From Marinobacter sp. (GTDB lineage Bacteria; Pseudomonadota; Gammaproteobacteria; Pseudomonadales; Oleiphilaceae): 39,555 bases of DNA. The stretch covers positions 1 to 39,555 of the forward strand of contig JABURI010000244.1 of NCBI GenBank assembly GCA_014762755.1, in the 5' to 3' direction. Shown here piece by piece: positions 9,848 to 18,457 of this stretch. The notes under the pieces were generated by a model. It was given only the letters and a program-made list of their open reading frames with translations, was not told where the DNA came from and made no database searches. Every line of letters begins with the position of its first letter. The stretch's first letter is position 1. The translations under genes and the position numbers were made by a program.

Positions 9848-10843
9848 TCAGGCGAACTCTTCGGTATCGATCTCGACCTGCTGCGCACTGCTGTAGCGAG
9901 GGCCGTGAACGGTGTTCTGGTTGATCAGGGCATCCAGCTGCCTGACAGTTTCAGTGGTGAGCTGGATCGGATTGGCGTCCAGGTTTTCCCGCATGTGATC
10001 TACTGACCGTGTACCTGGAATCGGGACAATGAAATCGCCCCTGGATTTGAGCCAAACGAGGGCAAGTTGTGCTGGGGTGCAGTCGACTTCTCGGGCAATG
10101 GCAACATAGCCATCCAGGAGCTGAAGGTTCTTCTGGTAGTTTTCCTTTTGGAAGCGCGGCATGTTGTTGCGGATATCCTTTTCTACCAGATTGTCCACAT
10201 CCCGCAGGCTATCGGTCAGAAACCCCCGGGCCAGTGGGCTGAAGGCAACGAAGCGTGTACCGCTGGTGCGGCAGGCCTCCAGTGCGGCGATCTCGGCATT
10301 ACGGGACCACAGCGAATACTCGGTCTGAAGTGCCGCAATCGGATGTACCGCCTGAGCCCTCTGCAGCGTCCGGGCGGAAACCTCGGAAAGGCCAATGGCG
10401 CCAATCTTGCCCTCCCACACCAGCTCCGCCAGGGCGCCGACACTGTCCTCGATGGGCACATTCGGATCGAGTCGGTGCAGGTAGTAAAGGTCAATGTGAT
10501 CGGTCTGAAGCCGTCGCAGGCTGGCTTCACACTGGGCGCGCAGGGTCTCGGGGCGGCCATCAATCTCTTTCTTGCCACTCTCCTGACCAATCTCCATGCC
10601 ACACTTGCTGGCCAGGAATAGCGACTGGCGCCGTTCCTTCAGTGCCTTGCCAACAACGATTTCATTGCGGCCGCCGCCGTATAGGGTTGCGGTATCGAAA
10701 TGGCGATACCCCATGTCGAACGCTGCCTGCAGCGCGCGTATGGCTCCTTCTTCCGACAGCGGAGTGCCATAGGCGTGGGACAGGTTCATGCAGCCCAGTC
10801 CGATGCCCGGCTGGTCAAAGTGTTCGCTCAGCGTTCTGGTCAT
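9848..10843 (-). CDS. Aldo/keto reductase
   Basis: The ATG at 10843 is preferred because an AAGGGAGA ribosome-binding site precedes it; 331 residues. It is a cytoplasmic NADPH-dependent TIM-barrel oxidoreductase. The family motifs are visible: GIGLGCMNLSHAYG, the catalytic Asp/Tyr region HFDTATLYGGGRNE, the Lys in FLASKCGME, and the His in LYYLHRLDP. It lies between ligC (59 nt upstream) and dctP (38 nt downstream) on the same strand and is therefore probably co-transcribed. It has no assigned step in the known protocatechuate pathway. Reduction of an aromatic aldehyde or a ring-cleavage semialdehyde is possible but unproven. Confidence 0.9.
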   Translation of the reverse strand: MTRTLSEHFDQPGIGLGCMNLSHAYGTPLSEEGAIRALQAAFDMGYRHFDTATLYGGGRNEIVVGKALKERRQSLFLASKCGMEIGQESGKKEIDGRPETLRAQCEASLRRLQTDHIDLYYLHRLDPNVPIEDSVGALAELVWEGKIGAIGLSEVSARTLQRAQAVHPIAALQTEYSLWSRNAEIAALEACRTSGTRFVAFSPLARGFLTDSLRDVDNLVEKDIRNNMPRFQKENYQKNLQLLDGYVAIAREVDCTPAQLALVWLKSRGDFIVPIPGTRSVDHMRENLDANPIQLTTETVRQLDALINQNTVHGPRYSSAQQVEIDTEEFA

Positions 10844-10902
10844 AAAGCTTCTCCCTTTGCGGCTAACGGTCAACCTGGTGAGTGAAGGCCTGCGGATGAC
10901 TA

Positions 10903-11856
10903 TCAGCAGTCAGCGTCCAGGCACTGCTCCAGACGGTGCAGCGTTTCCATGGCCGGCAGGCACTGGGCAACACTTGCATTGGGCTCGCGCTTCTCCTGAA
11001 TGGCAGCGATGAATTCGCGATCCTGCAATTCGATGCCGTTGTTGGATACCGCAACACCGCTCAGATCGATCTGGTTGCCATGGCCGTCCAGCAGGTCGTC
11101 ATAGCGGGCAATATAGGTTCCGTTGTCGCAGATGTACCGGAAGAACGTACCGAAAGGACCGTCGTTGTTGAATGACAGCGACAGGGTGCAAAGAGCGCCG
11201 CCAGGCACCTTCATGCCGATGCTCATGTCCATGGCGATGCCAAGGTCTGGATGGTGTGGGCCTTCCAGCGCCTGGACTCTGGAGGCGTTTTCGCCCGTCT
11301 GGTACTGGAACAGGTCCACGGTGTGACAGGCGTGGTGCCACAGCAGGTGGTCAGTCCAGGAGCGCGGCTGCCCCTTGGCGTTGGTGTTGGTGCGCCGGAA
11401 AAAGTAGGTCTGCACATCCATTTGCTGAATCTTCAGTTCGCCCTCCTGGATCTTGTTGTGGATCCACTGGTGGCTCGGGTTGAAGCGACGGGTGTGCCCG
11501 GCCATCGCAACCAGGCCGGTTTTTTTCTGTACTTCGACCAGCTTGCGGGCGTCTTCGATGTTGTCGGCCATCGGAATCTCGACCATGACGTGCTTGCCGG
11601 CTTCCAGGCACTGAATGGCCTGGGACGCATGCATCTGGGTTGGCGTAGCAAGGATGATGCCGTCTACATCGTCGCGGGCCAGGGCTTCGGCCAGGTCGGT
11701 GGTGTAGTGGGGGACACCGCGCTCTTCAGCAAACTGGCGGATTACATCAACCTTGGTACCCACAACGGAAGTAACGGTGGCGCCTTCGATTGCGTCGATG
11801 GCGTCCATATGTTTCATGCCGAATGCGCCAGAAGCGCCTGCTACACAGAGTCTCAT
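10903..11856 (-). CDS. ligC: 4-carboxy-2-hydroxymuconate-6-semialdehyde dehydrogenase
   Basis: LigC oxidises the LigAB ring-cleavage product (as its hemiacetal) to 2-pyrone-4,6-dicarboxylate with NAD(P)+. The 317-residue protein belongs to the Gfo/Idh/MocA oxidoreductase fold. It has an N-terminal nucleotide-binding motif (VAGASGAFGMKHMDAI), the conserved HVMVEIPMA region carrying a variant of the family EKP motif, and a C-terminal domain with WTDHLLWHHACHTVDLF. Length matches Sphingobium LigC (about 315). It is first in the operon ligC-AKR-dctPQM, facing away from the ligJKUIAB operon, with a 161-nt leader that carries a 7-11-7 dyad. Confidence 0.92.
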   Translation of the reverse strand: MRLCVAGASGAFGMKHMDAIDAIEGATVTSVVGTKVDVIRQFAEERGVPHYTTDLAEALARDDVDGIILATPTQMHASQAIQCLEAGKHVMVEIPMADNIEDARKLVEVQKKTGLVAMAGHTRRFNPSHQWIHNKIQEGELKIQQMDVQTYFFRRTNTNAKGQPRSWTDHLLWHHACHTVDLFQYQTGENASRVQALEGPHHPDLGIAMDMSIGMKVPGGALCTLSLSFNNDGPFGTFFRYICDNGTYIARYDDLLDGHGNQIDLSGVAVSNNGIELQDREFIAAIQEKREPNASVAQCLPAMETLHRLEQCLDADC

Positions 11857-11970
11857 TCCATACTCTCCTGATGCTGAAATCCATCAATTTGCCCGCCGGA
11901 TGCAACGTGGCATTGATCCGGCGCGTTAGATTAGTACCAAAATCTATCACTCAGAATCGCCGCAGAGTAA

Positions 11971-11995
11971 TTGAATAACTTCTTTAGGTATTCAA
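11971..11995 (-). promoter_or_regulatory. Dyad operator candidate upstream of ligC
   Basis: TTGAATA and TATTCAA form a perfect 7-bp inverted repeat with an 11-nt spacer, 115-139 nt upstream of the ligC start. The spacing suits a LysR dimer half-site pair, and the neighbouring LysR gene is the obvious candidate. It is too AT-rich and has too large a loop for a terminator of that gene. Confidence 0.5.
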
Positions 11996-12017
11996 AATTT
12001 GCAAAGACGAAACTGGT

Positions 12018-13235
12018 TCAGGAACCCTGATACTTGAATGCAGCTTCTTTGAGTAGGTCCAGGAAATGCTTCTGCGTGGGGGTGGGGTGCCAATCGCGGC
12101 GTACCGTAATGCCGATAGGCCGTCTGGTGTGGCTCAGGTCATAGGGTATTACGCTGAGAATATTCTGTCGCAACTCCTGATCGACCTGGTGTGTGGAGAT
12201 GAGTGTCAGGCGATCGCTGTCACTGAGCAGAGTGCGGATAAGTATTTGCGAACTGGTTTCTACAAGTCGAGTGGGGATGGCCAGTCCCTGTTCTGTGAAA
12301 AGGGTATCGAAAAATGCACGTGTGGGCGTGCCTTTGCGTGGCACGACCCAGCCATAGTCGATTAATTGTTCAAGGCGAAGGGAGCTGGCCTGATGGAGCG
12401 GGTGGTCTTTCCGGCCGACAATCGCCAGGGGAGGAGAGAGAAGTTCCTCCTGGGATATATCCTCGGCGGGCGCCGGGAGGCGAAGGGCTCCGATCAACAG
12501 GTCCAGGTCCCCGTTGCGGAGGTGGAACAGCAGGTCGTTGTAGGGGGCATCGACGACATCCAGGCCGATATCCGGGTGAGCCCGCGTGAAACGATTGATC
12601 ACCTCGGGCAGGATGGAGGTCCGGGCCAGAGGCATGCTTCCGATGGTGATCTTGCCAACTTCCCGGGATTGTAGTGAGCTGATTTCGTAATAACCCTGCT
12701 CGATTTCCCTGAACGCGAGCTTGGCTGCCCTTGCCAATTGCTCAGCCGCACGGGTGGGCATGATCGACGAACGAGCTTTCTCAAACAGAGTGATGCCCAT
12801 CAGTTGCTCGAGTTCTCGGCTTGCCCGGTGCAGCGATGACTGCGACAGCTCCAGCTGCCGGCTGGCAACGCTGAAGCTGTGATTTTCCGTGACAGCAATG
12901 AGTGCCCGCAACTGAGTCGTTGTCAGTAGTGGCAGCAGATTTGCTGCGCTCACCTGTGCGGAAGTGCCTCTCATCGCGACCCGGATGCCGCGCTCCAGAT
13001 ACTTCATGCAGCGCCTCACCCGGGTGGCCCAGACCTTGCCGGCGGGTGTCACGAACATGCCGTTGGAATGGCGTTCGAATAACTCCGTGCTTAACAAAGT
13101 TTCCAGTTTTCCTATCGCCTGGGTTATCGCCGGCTGAGACAGGAAGACTTGCGGTGCGGCCCTGCTGATACTGCGGTGCTTGGCGACTTCAAGGAAGACC
13201 CGCAGGTGTCTCAGGTTGGGCATTGCAAATTGCAT
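12018..13235 (-). CDS. LysR-type regulator with two N-terminal helix-turn-helix domains
   Basis: At 405 residues this protein is about 100 longer than a usual LysR regulator. Residues 7-66 form a complete winged helix-turn-helix (HRSISRAAPQVFLSQPAITQ). Residues 105-164 form a second one (TENHSFSVASRQLELSQSSL, then RELEQLMGITLFEKARSS). A single effector domain follows from about 192. The gene sits between the ligC and ligJ operons, divergent from ligJ by 148 nt, so it probably controls both arms of the 4,5-cleavage pathway, as LigR or PmdR do in other bacteria. The ATG at 13235 has a GGAG site 5 nt upstream. Effector identity is unknown. Confidence 0.88.
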   Translation of the reverse strand: MQFAMPNLRHLRVFLEVAKHRSISRAAPQVFLSQPAITQAIGKLETLLSTELFERHSNGMFVTPAGKVWATRVRRCMKYLERGIRVAMRGTSAQVSAANLLPLLTTTQLRALIAVTENHSFSVASRQLELSQSSLHRASRELEQLMGITLFEKARSSIMPTRAAEQLARAAKLAFREIEQGYYEISSLQSREVGKITIGSMPLARTSILPEVINRFTRAHPDIGLDVVDAPYNDLLFHLRNGDLDLLIGALRLPAPAEDISQEELLSPPLAIVGRKDHPLHQASSLRLEQLIDYGWVVPRKGTPTRAFFDTLFTEQGLAIPTRLVETSSQILIRTLLSDSDRLTLISTHQVDQELRQNILSVIPYDLSHTRRPIGITVRRDWHPTPTQKHFLDLLKEAAFKYQGS

Positions 13236-13383
13236 GGCGGCTCCAGGGAGCGATCAGTTTACCGGTGCATTCTCAAAAACCAATAGTATTGCGGCCAAAT
13301 TGAAATAGCCAGCCTGCATCACCTTCAGAATACTAGGGTGAACAGATTCCATACTGATGCAGTCATTTTTGAGGGTGCAAAAG
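13236..13383. promoter_or_regulatory. Divergent promoter region, tandem-HTH LysR / ligJ operon
   Basis: A 148-nt spacer lies between the divergent regulator and the ligJKUIAB operon and must hold both promoters. It is AT-rich in its central part. I could not pick out a convincing -35/-10 pair or a clear repeat of the TTGAATA dyad found upstream of ligC. The ribosome-binding site GAGGGTG lies before the ligJ ATG. Confidence 0.45.
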
Positions 13384-14397
13384 ATGATTATCGATTGTCA
13401 CGGTCACTACACCACCACGCCACCACAGGTAGGTGAGTACCGCGAAAAACAAAAGGAAGCCGTTGGCAGGGATCCCGGTTTTGTAGGCGAAAAGGGCCAG
13501 ATCACCATCAGCGATGATGAGATCCGTGAGAGCATTGAGAAGAATCAGCTGCGTCTCCAGAAAGAGCGCGGCACCGATCTGACCATCTTTTCCCCCCGCG
13601 CGAGCTGGATGGGTCATCACATTGGCAATGAGCATACCAGCCGCTTCTGGACGGAGCACCAGAACGACCTGATTCGCCGGGTCTGCGATCTTTTCCCGAA
13701 TAACTTTGCCCCGGTTGCCCAGTTGCCCCAATCCCCGGGGGTTGATCCGGCCAAATCGGTGCCGGAAATCGTGCGGACCGTTGAACAGATGGGCTTCATC
13801 GGTATCAACCTGAACCCGGACCCGAGTGGTGGTCACTGGAACGGCTCGTCTCTGGCAGACCGTTCCTTCTACCCGATTTACGAAAAAATGGTGGAGTACG
13901 ACATTCCGGCCATGGTGCATGTGAGTGCCGCCTGCAATGACTGCTTCCATACCACCGGATCTCATTACCTGGGCGCGGACACTACCGGTTTCCAGCAGCT
14001 GATGATGTCTGACGTGTTCAAGGACTTTCCGGAACTGAAGATCATCATTCCGCACGGTGGCGGCGCCGTTCCTTACCACTGGGGTCGTTTCCGTGGTCTG
14101 GCACTGGACCGTGGTTTTGACCTGGAAGAGCGGGTGCTGAATAACATCTATTTCGACACCTGTGTCTACCACCAGCGTGGTATCGACCTGCTGCTGGACA
14201 TCGTCCCGACCAAGAACATCCTGTTTGCCTCCGAGATGATCGGTGCGGTGCGGGGTATTGATCCGGAGACCGGGCATTACTTCGATGACACCAAGCGGTA
14301 TATCGACAACAACACCGTGCTGAGCGCAGCGCAGAAGCAGGACATTTTCGAGCACAACATTCGCCGTGTGTTCAGTCGTCTGAACGTGCCGGCATGA
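13384..14397 (+). CDS. ligJ: 4-oxalomesaconate hydratase
   Basis: LigJ adds water to oxalomesaconate (the isomer supplied by GalD/LigU) to give 4-carboxy-4-hydroxy-2-oxoadipate. The start is set at ATG 13384, after a GAGGGTG ribosome-binding site; this gives 337 residues beginning MIIDCHGHY. It is an amidohydrolase-superfamily protein with metal-ligand histidines in the first strand (His6, His8) and later metal or active-site motifs [23 protein letters not shown] and [11 protein letters not shown]. Length and text fit LigJ of Sphingobium and its PmdE-type homologues. It is first in the plus-strand cleavage operon, 16 nt before ligK. Confidence 0.93.
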   Translation: MIIDCHGHYTTTPPQVGEYREKQKEAVGRDPGFVGEKGQITISDDEIRESIEKNQLRLQKERGTDLTIFSPRASWMGHHIGNEHTSRFWTEHQNDLIRRVCDLFPNNFAPVAQLPQSPGVDPAKSVPEIVRTVEQMGFIGINLNPDPSGGHWNGSSLADRSFYPIYEKMVEYDIPAMVHVSAACNDCFHTTGSHYLGADTTGFQQLMMSDVFKDFPELKIIIPHGGGAVPYHWGRFRGLALDRGFDLEERVLNNIYFDTCVYHQRGIDLLLDIVPTKNILFASEMIGAVRGIDPETGHYFDDTKRYIDNNTVLSAAQKQDIFEHNIRRVFSRLNVPA

Positions 14398-14413
14398 ACA
14401 GGGGCGGTCTGCA

Positions 14414-15091
14414 ATGAGAGAAAACATCGTTGTACAGAATATCAAGCGACCCGATCAGGCCGTTATTGACGGCCTGGCGGCATGTGGCGTCGCCACAATT
14501 CATGAAGCCCAGGGCCGGGTCGGGCTGCTGGCCCATTACATGCGCCCGATCCAGCAGGACAAGGCGGTAGCCGGTTCTGCCCTGACGATCTCCGGTGCGG
14601 CCGGCGATAACTGGATGATGCACGTGGCCATCGAGCAGGCAAAAGCAGGTGACATGCTGGTGTTTGCGCCAACATCACCCTCTGTCCACGGCTTCTTCGG
14701 CGACCTGCTGGCGACCTCGGCTCAGGCTCGCGGTGTGGTTGGCCTTGTGATTGATGGCGGTGTGCGCGACACCCGTGACCTCCGCCAAATGGACTTCCCC
14801 GTGTGGTCCAAGGCGGTATTTTCAGAAGGCACCATCAAGGAGACCCTCGGCTCGGTAAACGTGCCGATTGTTTGCGCCGATGCCCTGATCAACCCGGGCG
14901 ATGTGATCGTGGCCGATGACGATGGTGTTGTGGTGGTCCGTCGTGAAAAAGCCGCAGAAGTCCTGGAGCTGTCCCGTCAGCGTGAAGCCCGGGAAGAGGA
15001 AAAACGGGTGCGTCTGGCGAACGGCGAACTGGGTCTGGATATCTATGACATGCGTCCGCGGTTGAAAGAAAAAGGCCTGAAGTATGTCTGA
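14414..15091 (+). CDS. ligK: 4-carboxy-4-hydroxy-2-oxoadipate aldolase / oxaloacetate decarboxylase
   Basis: LigK performs the last step of the pathway, splitting 4-carboxy-4-hydroxy-2-oxoadipate into pyruvate and oxaloacetate; such class II aldolases usually also decarboxylate oxaloacetate. The 225-residue protein shows the RraA-like fold signature: [11 protein letters not shown] near residue 25, the loop GFFGDLLA at 93-100, and the metal/substrate motif GGVRD with Arg118 and Asp119. A divalent metal (Mg or Mn) is expected. The stop codon overlaps the start of galD by 8 nt, indicating translational coupling. Confidence 0.93.
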   Translation: MRENIVVQNIKRPDQAVIDGLAACGVATIHEAQGRVGLLAHYMRPIQQDKAVAGSALTISGAAGDNWMMHVAIEQAKAGDMLVFAPTSPSVHGFFGDLLATSAQARGVVGLVIDGGVRDTRDLRQMDFPVWSKAVFSEGTIKETLGSVNVPIVCADALINPGDVIVADDDGVVVVRREKAAEVLELSRQREAREEEKRVRLANGELGLDIYDMRPRLKEKGLKYV

Positions 15092-16148
15092 GGGCGTTCG
15101 CTGCATGTGGATGCGGGGCGGAACCTCCAAGGGGGGGTACTTCCTCGCTGAGGATCTGCCCGTGGATTCCAAGGCGCGTGATGCCTTCCTGTTGCGGGTC
15201 ATGGGGTCGCCGGATCCGCGCCAGATTGATGGCATGGGCGGCGCGGATCCGTTGACCTCAAAGGTCGCTGTGGTCGGACCCTCAGAACGTGACGACGCTG
15301 ATGTGGACTACCTGTTCCTGCAGGTTTTCGTGGATCAGGCCATCGTTACCGATGCCCAGAACTGTGGAAATATCCTCGCCGGCATTGGCCCGTTCGCCAT
15401 TGAGCGTGGATTGGTCAAACCGCAGGGCGACGAGACCGAAGTGCGCATTTTCATGAAGAACACCGGCCAGACCGCCCGCGCCCGCGTCGCCACCCCGGAC
15501 GGCAAGGTCAGCTATGTGGGCGATGCCCGCATCGATGGGGTTCCCGGTAGCTCGGCGCCTGTGCCCATCACGTTTGAGGACACCGCCGGTTCCAGTTGCG
15601 GCGCTCTGTTGCCCACCGGCAATACGGTCGACGTGATTGACGGTGTGGAAGTCACCCTGATCGACAATGGTATGCCGGTGGTGGTCATGCGCGCCGAGGA
15701 CATGGGCATTACCGGTAACGAGAGCCGTGAGCAACTGGAAGTCAATGACGACTTGCGGGCAAAGCTGGAATCCATTCGCCTGAAAGCCGGCCCGATGATG
15801 AATCTTGGTGATGTCAGTGAGAAGTCGGTGCCGAAAATGAGCATGGTCAGCAAGGCGCAAGCGGGCGGTACGTTGTCTACCCGCACGTTTATTCCCCACC
15901 GCTGCCACGCCTCCATTGGCGTACTGGGCGCCGTCAGCGTTGCGACCGCTGCGGTCCTTGAGGGCTCACCGGCCAGGGCTGTTGCTGAGTTGCCGGAAGG
16001 TCAGCGCAAGACGCTCTCTGTAGAACACCCAATTGGCGAAATGACAGTCATTCTAGATATGGACGATTCCGGAGACGTTGTTTCCGCCGCGATCCTTCGA
16101 ACCGCCCGCAAGCTGTTCGATGGCACCGTCTTTACCCACCAGAATTGA
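15084..16148 (+). CDS. galD: 4-oxalomesaconate tautomerase/isomerase (GalD/LigU, PrpF family)
   Basis: This 354-residue PrpF-like protein isomerises 4-oxalomesaconate before LigJ hydration. Pseudomonas GalD was described as a keto-enol tautomerase, and Sphingobium LigU as a 1,3-allylic (double-bond) isomerase. The N-terminal [15 protein letters not shown] segment and the Cys-containing [15 protein letters not shown] match the two pseudosymmetric PrpF halves, which resemble diaminopimelate epimerase. Both gallate and protocatechuate routes need it, because both LigI and GalA deliver oxalomesaconate. It overlaps ligK by 8 nt and is followed 16 nt later by ligI. Confidence 0.92.
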   Translation: MSEGVRCMWMRGGTSKGGYFLAEDLPVDSKARDAFLLRVMGSPDPRQIDGMGGADPLTSKVAVVGPSERDDADVDYLFLQVFVDQAIVTDAQNCGNILAGIGPFAIERGLVKPQGDETEVRIFMKNTGQTARARVATPDGKVSYVGDARIDGVPGSSAPVPITFEDTAGSSCGALLPTGNTVDVIDGVEVTLIDNGMPVVVMRAEDMGITGNESREQLEVNDDLRAKLESIRLKAGPMMNLGDVSEKSVPKMSMVSKAQAGGTLSTRTFIPHRCHASIGVLGAVSVATAAVLEGSPARAVAELPEGQRKTLSVEHPIGEMTVILDMDDSGDVVSAAILRTARKLFDGTVFTHQN

Positions 16149-16164
16149 TAGCAGGTATTGCAAG

Positions 16165-17037
16165 ATGATGGACCCAGATTACCTCCCGTTCCATGCTAAC
16201 CCGAGCAAACCCGAATTCCGGGCTCCCGCCGGTGCGGTGGATGCGCACTGCCATGTCTTCGGGCCGGCAGAAAAGTTTCCGTATCACCCCAGGCGCAAGT
16301 ACACCCCTTGTGACGCGCCTAAGGAGAAACTGTTCGAGCTGCGGGATTTTCTCGGCTTTGAGCGCAACGTCATTGTTCAGGCTTCCTGCCACGGGACTGA
16401 TAACTCCGCTCTGGTGGATGCGTTGGAAACGGCAGGTGATCTGGCCCGCGGTGTGGCGGTGGTTGACCCTGCCATTACTGAAGACGGGCTGAAAGCAATG
16501 GACAGGGCGGGCGTGCGCGCGGTGCGCTTCAATTTCGTCAAGCGCCTGGTGGACACCACTCCGAAAGAAGTGTTCCTTTCCATTGCCGAAAAGATCAAGC
16601 CCCTGGGCTGGCACATCGTGGTGTACTTTGAGGCACCGGATCTGGAAGATTTGGCTCCATTCCTGAACCAGCTGAACACCACAATTGTGGTGGATCACAT
16701 GGGCCGGCCGGATGTTAACAAGGGCGTTGACCACCCGGATTTCCAGCGTTTCATCGATCTGATGAAAAACAACGACAAGATCTGGACCAAGGTTTCCTGC
16801 CCTGAGCGTTTGACCCAGACACCGCCGGATTACTCCGACGTAGTGCCGTTTGCCCGCAAGCTGGTAGAAACCTTCCCGGATCGTGTGCTCTGGGGCACCG
16901 ATTGGCCGCACCCGAATATGAAATCCCATGTACCCGACGACGGTAAGCTGGTGGATGTAATTCCCTGGATCGCTCCGACTCCCGAATTGCAGCAGAAACT
17001 GCTGGTTGACAACCCGATGCGGCTTTACTGGTCGTGA
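16165..17037 (+). CDS. ligI: 2-pyrone-4,6-dicarboxylate hydrolase (lactonase)
   Basis: LigI opens the lactone 2-pyrone-4,6-dicarboxylate to oxalomesaconate. The start is set at ATG 16165 (or the next codon at 16168), just after galD; an upstream in-frame ATG inside galD would add a poorly conserved extension. The protein of 290 residues is an amidohydrolase with AVDAHCHVFGPA (His28, His30), the DHMGRPD segment and the active-site aspartate in WGTDWPHPN near the C-terminus. Length is close to that of Sphingobium LigI. It lies between galD and the dioxygenase genes, 32 nt before ligA. The ribosome-binding site is weak (AGG). Confidence 0.93.
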   Translation: MMDPDYLPFHANPSKPEFRAPAGAVDAHCHVFGPAEKFPYHPRRKYTPCDAPKEKLFELRDFLGFERNVIVQASCHGTDNSALVDALETAGDLARGVAVVDPAITEDGLKAMDRAGVRAVRFNFVKRLVDTTPKEVFLSIAEKIKPLGWHIVVYFEAPDLEDLAPFLNQLNTTIVVDHMGRPDVNKGVDHPDFQRFIDLMKNNDKIWTKVSCPERLTQTPPDYSDVVPFARKLVETFPDRVLWGTDWPHPNMKSHVPDDGKLVDVIPWIAPTPELQQKLLVDNPMRLYWS

Positions 17038-17069
17038 CCTGAAAGAGTCTGCACAGAGGAGAAATCCCG

Positions 17070-17432
17070 ATGACAGAAAAAGACAAGGAAATCTGGGGCA
17101 CCATCAAGTTCGATGGCGCCATGGCCACCAAAGGCTATGCCCTGAACAAGATGTGTTTTTCGTTTAATAACGCCGAAGCGCGGGACGAGTTCAAGAAAGA
17201 CGAAGCGGCGTACTGCGACAAGTTCGGACTGACTCCGGAGCAAAAAGAGGCGGTGATTAACCGCGACATCCTGGAACTGGAGCGTCTGGGAGGCAGCATC
17301 TACTACCTGGCCAAGTTCGCCGGTCTTCTGGGACTGAATGTGCAGGATGTAGGCGGCATTCAGACTGGTCGTACAACCGAAGAATTCAAGGCATACCTGG
17401 ATAGCCAGGGGAGAGGTAAGAACAATGGCTAA
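17070..17432 (+). CDS. ligA: Protocatechuate 4,5-dioxygenase alpha subunit
   Basis: This 120-residue protein is the small helical subunit of the type II extradiol dioxygenase LigAB, which cleaves protocatechuate to 4-carboxy-2-hydroxymuconate-6-semialdehyde. LigA caps the active site carried by LigB. Typical features are YALNKMCFSFNNAEARDEF near residues 23-41, the LTPEQKEAVINRD helix and LAKFAGLLGLNVQDVGG towards the C-terminus. A GAGGAG ribosome-binding site precedes the ATG. Its 3' end overlaps the ligB start by 8 nt, as expected for subunits made in equal amounts. Confidence 0.95.
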   Translation: MTEKDKEIWGTIKFDGAMATKGYALNKMCFSFNNAEARDEFKKDEAAYCDKFGLTPEQKEAVINRDILELERLGGSIYYLAKFAGLLGLNVQDVGGIQTGRTTEEFKAYLDSQGRGKNNG

Positions 17433-18264
17433 AATTATCGGCGGCATTACCACCTCGCACATTCCGGCGATTGGCATTGCCATGGATAAGGGATTGGAAG
17501 ATACCCCCTACTGGAAGGATTTTTTCGCCGGCTACCCGCCTATCCGTGAGTGGCTCGGTGAGCAGAAGCCAGACATCGCCATCGTGTTCTACAACGACCA
17601 CGGCCTGGAAATGTTCCTGGATAAAAAGCCGACATTCGCACTGGGGTGTGCCCCGCGCTATGAAAATGCGGACGAAGGGTGGGGCATTGCAACCATCCCG
17701 CCGGTGACCGGAGAAACCGAGCTGTCCTGGCACATTGCCAACGAACTGATTGAGCACGACTTTGACCCGACCATCTGCCAGGACATCAAGGTGGACCACG
17801 GCCTGACGGTGCCCTTGTCACTGATGTATCCGGGCCACAAATACCAACACCTGAAAGTGATCCCTGTGTGTATCAACTGTGAGCGCTATCCGATGCCCAA
17901 GCCGTCGCGTTGCTACGCACTGGGTCAAGCCATTGGTCGTGCGGTGGAATCCTTCGCCGGTGATCAGAAGGTGGTCGTCTTTGGTACCGGCGGCCTGTCC
18001 CATCAGCTAGATGGCGAGCGTGCCGGGTTTATCAATGCCGATTTCGACAACGAATGCATGGACAAGCTGGTGAGTGACCCGGAAGCGCTGACCCGCTACA
18101 GCAACGACGATCTGGTCGAGATTGCCGGTGCCCAGGGTGTGGAACTGAACATGTGGTTGGCCATGCGTGGATGCATGCTGCGCAATGTGCAAGAAGTGCA
18201 TCGCAACTATGTGGCGCCCATCTCCAACACCGGTGCTGGCACCCAGCTGCTACTGAACGAATAA
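17425..18264 (+). CDS. ligB: Protocatechuate 4,5-dioxygenase beta (catalytic) subunit
   Basis: LigB carries the non-haem Fe(II) site for meta-cleavage of protocatechuate. All ligands expected from Sphingobium LigB are present: His12 (TTSHIPAIG), His59 (FYNDHGLEMF) and Glu240 (GVELNMW). The catalytic base is His193 in GTGGLSHQLDG. The 279-residue length is slightly under the Sphingobium protein. It starts 8 nt inside ligA and is the last enzyme gene of the ligJ-K-galD-ligI-A-B operon. A porin gene follows after 193 nt. Confidence 0.96.
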   Translation: MAKIIGGITTSHIPAIGIAMDKGLEDTPYWKDFFAGYPPIREWLGEQKPDIAIVFYNDHGLEMFLDKKPTFALGCAPRYENADEGWGIATIPPVTGETELSWHIANELIEHDFDPTICQDIKVDHGLTVPLSLMYPGHKYQHLKVIPVCINCERYPMPKPSRCYALGQAIGRAVESFAGDQKVVVFGTGGLSHQLDGERAGFINADFDNECMDKLVSDPEALTRYSNDDLVEIAGAQGVELNMWLAMRGCMLRNVQEVHRNYVAPISNTGAGTQLLLNE

Positions 18265-18275
18265 CGCTGTCAACG

Positions 18276-18295
18276 GGCACCGCTGCGGCGGTGCC
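18276..18295 (+). terminator. Hairpin after ligB without T-run
   Basis: An 8-bp stem GGCACCGC/GCGGTGCC with a 4-nt loop lies 12 nt after the ligB stop. No T-run follows, so it may be an mRNA-stabilising or partial terminator hairpin that separates expression of the enzymes from the porin gene. Confidence 0.4.
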
Positions 18296-18457
18296 GGCAA
18301 ACCCTGAAGCAAACCGAAAAAAGCATGGGAGGTAATACAGCAAGACCCGGAATTTTCGATTGCAGATTAATAAAAAAGAAATGTCATCCGTAAATCTCTC
18401 TAAAAATTATTCAGGTTTATTTTCTGTCTACAACGACAACAATAGAGGAATACACCA

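Noticed and set aside
16078-16164. Upstream in-frame start for ligI inside galD
   Set aside because: The extra 29 residues do not look like the conserved LigI start, and the ATG at 16165 gives the family length.
18265-18457. Possible small gene between ligB and the porin gene
   Set aside because: The best frame has 22 codons and lacks a ribosome-binding site; the stretch looks like a leader with a hairpin.
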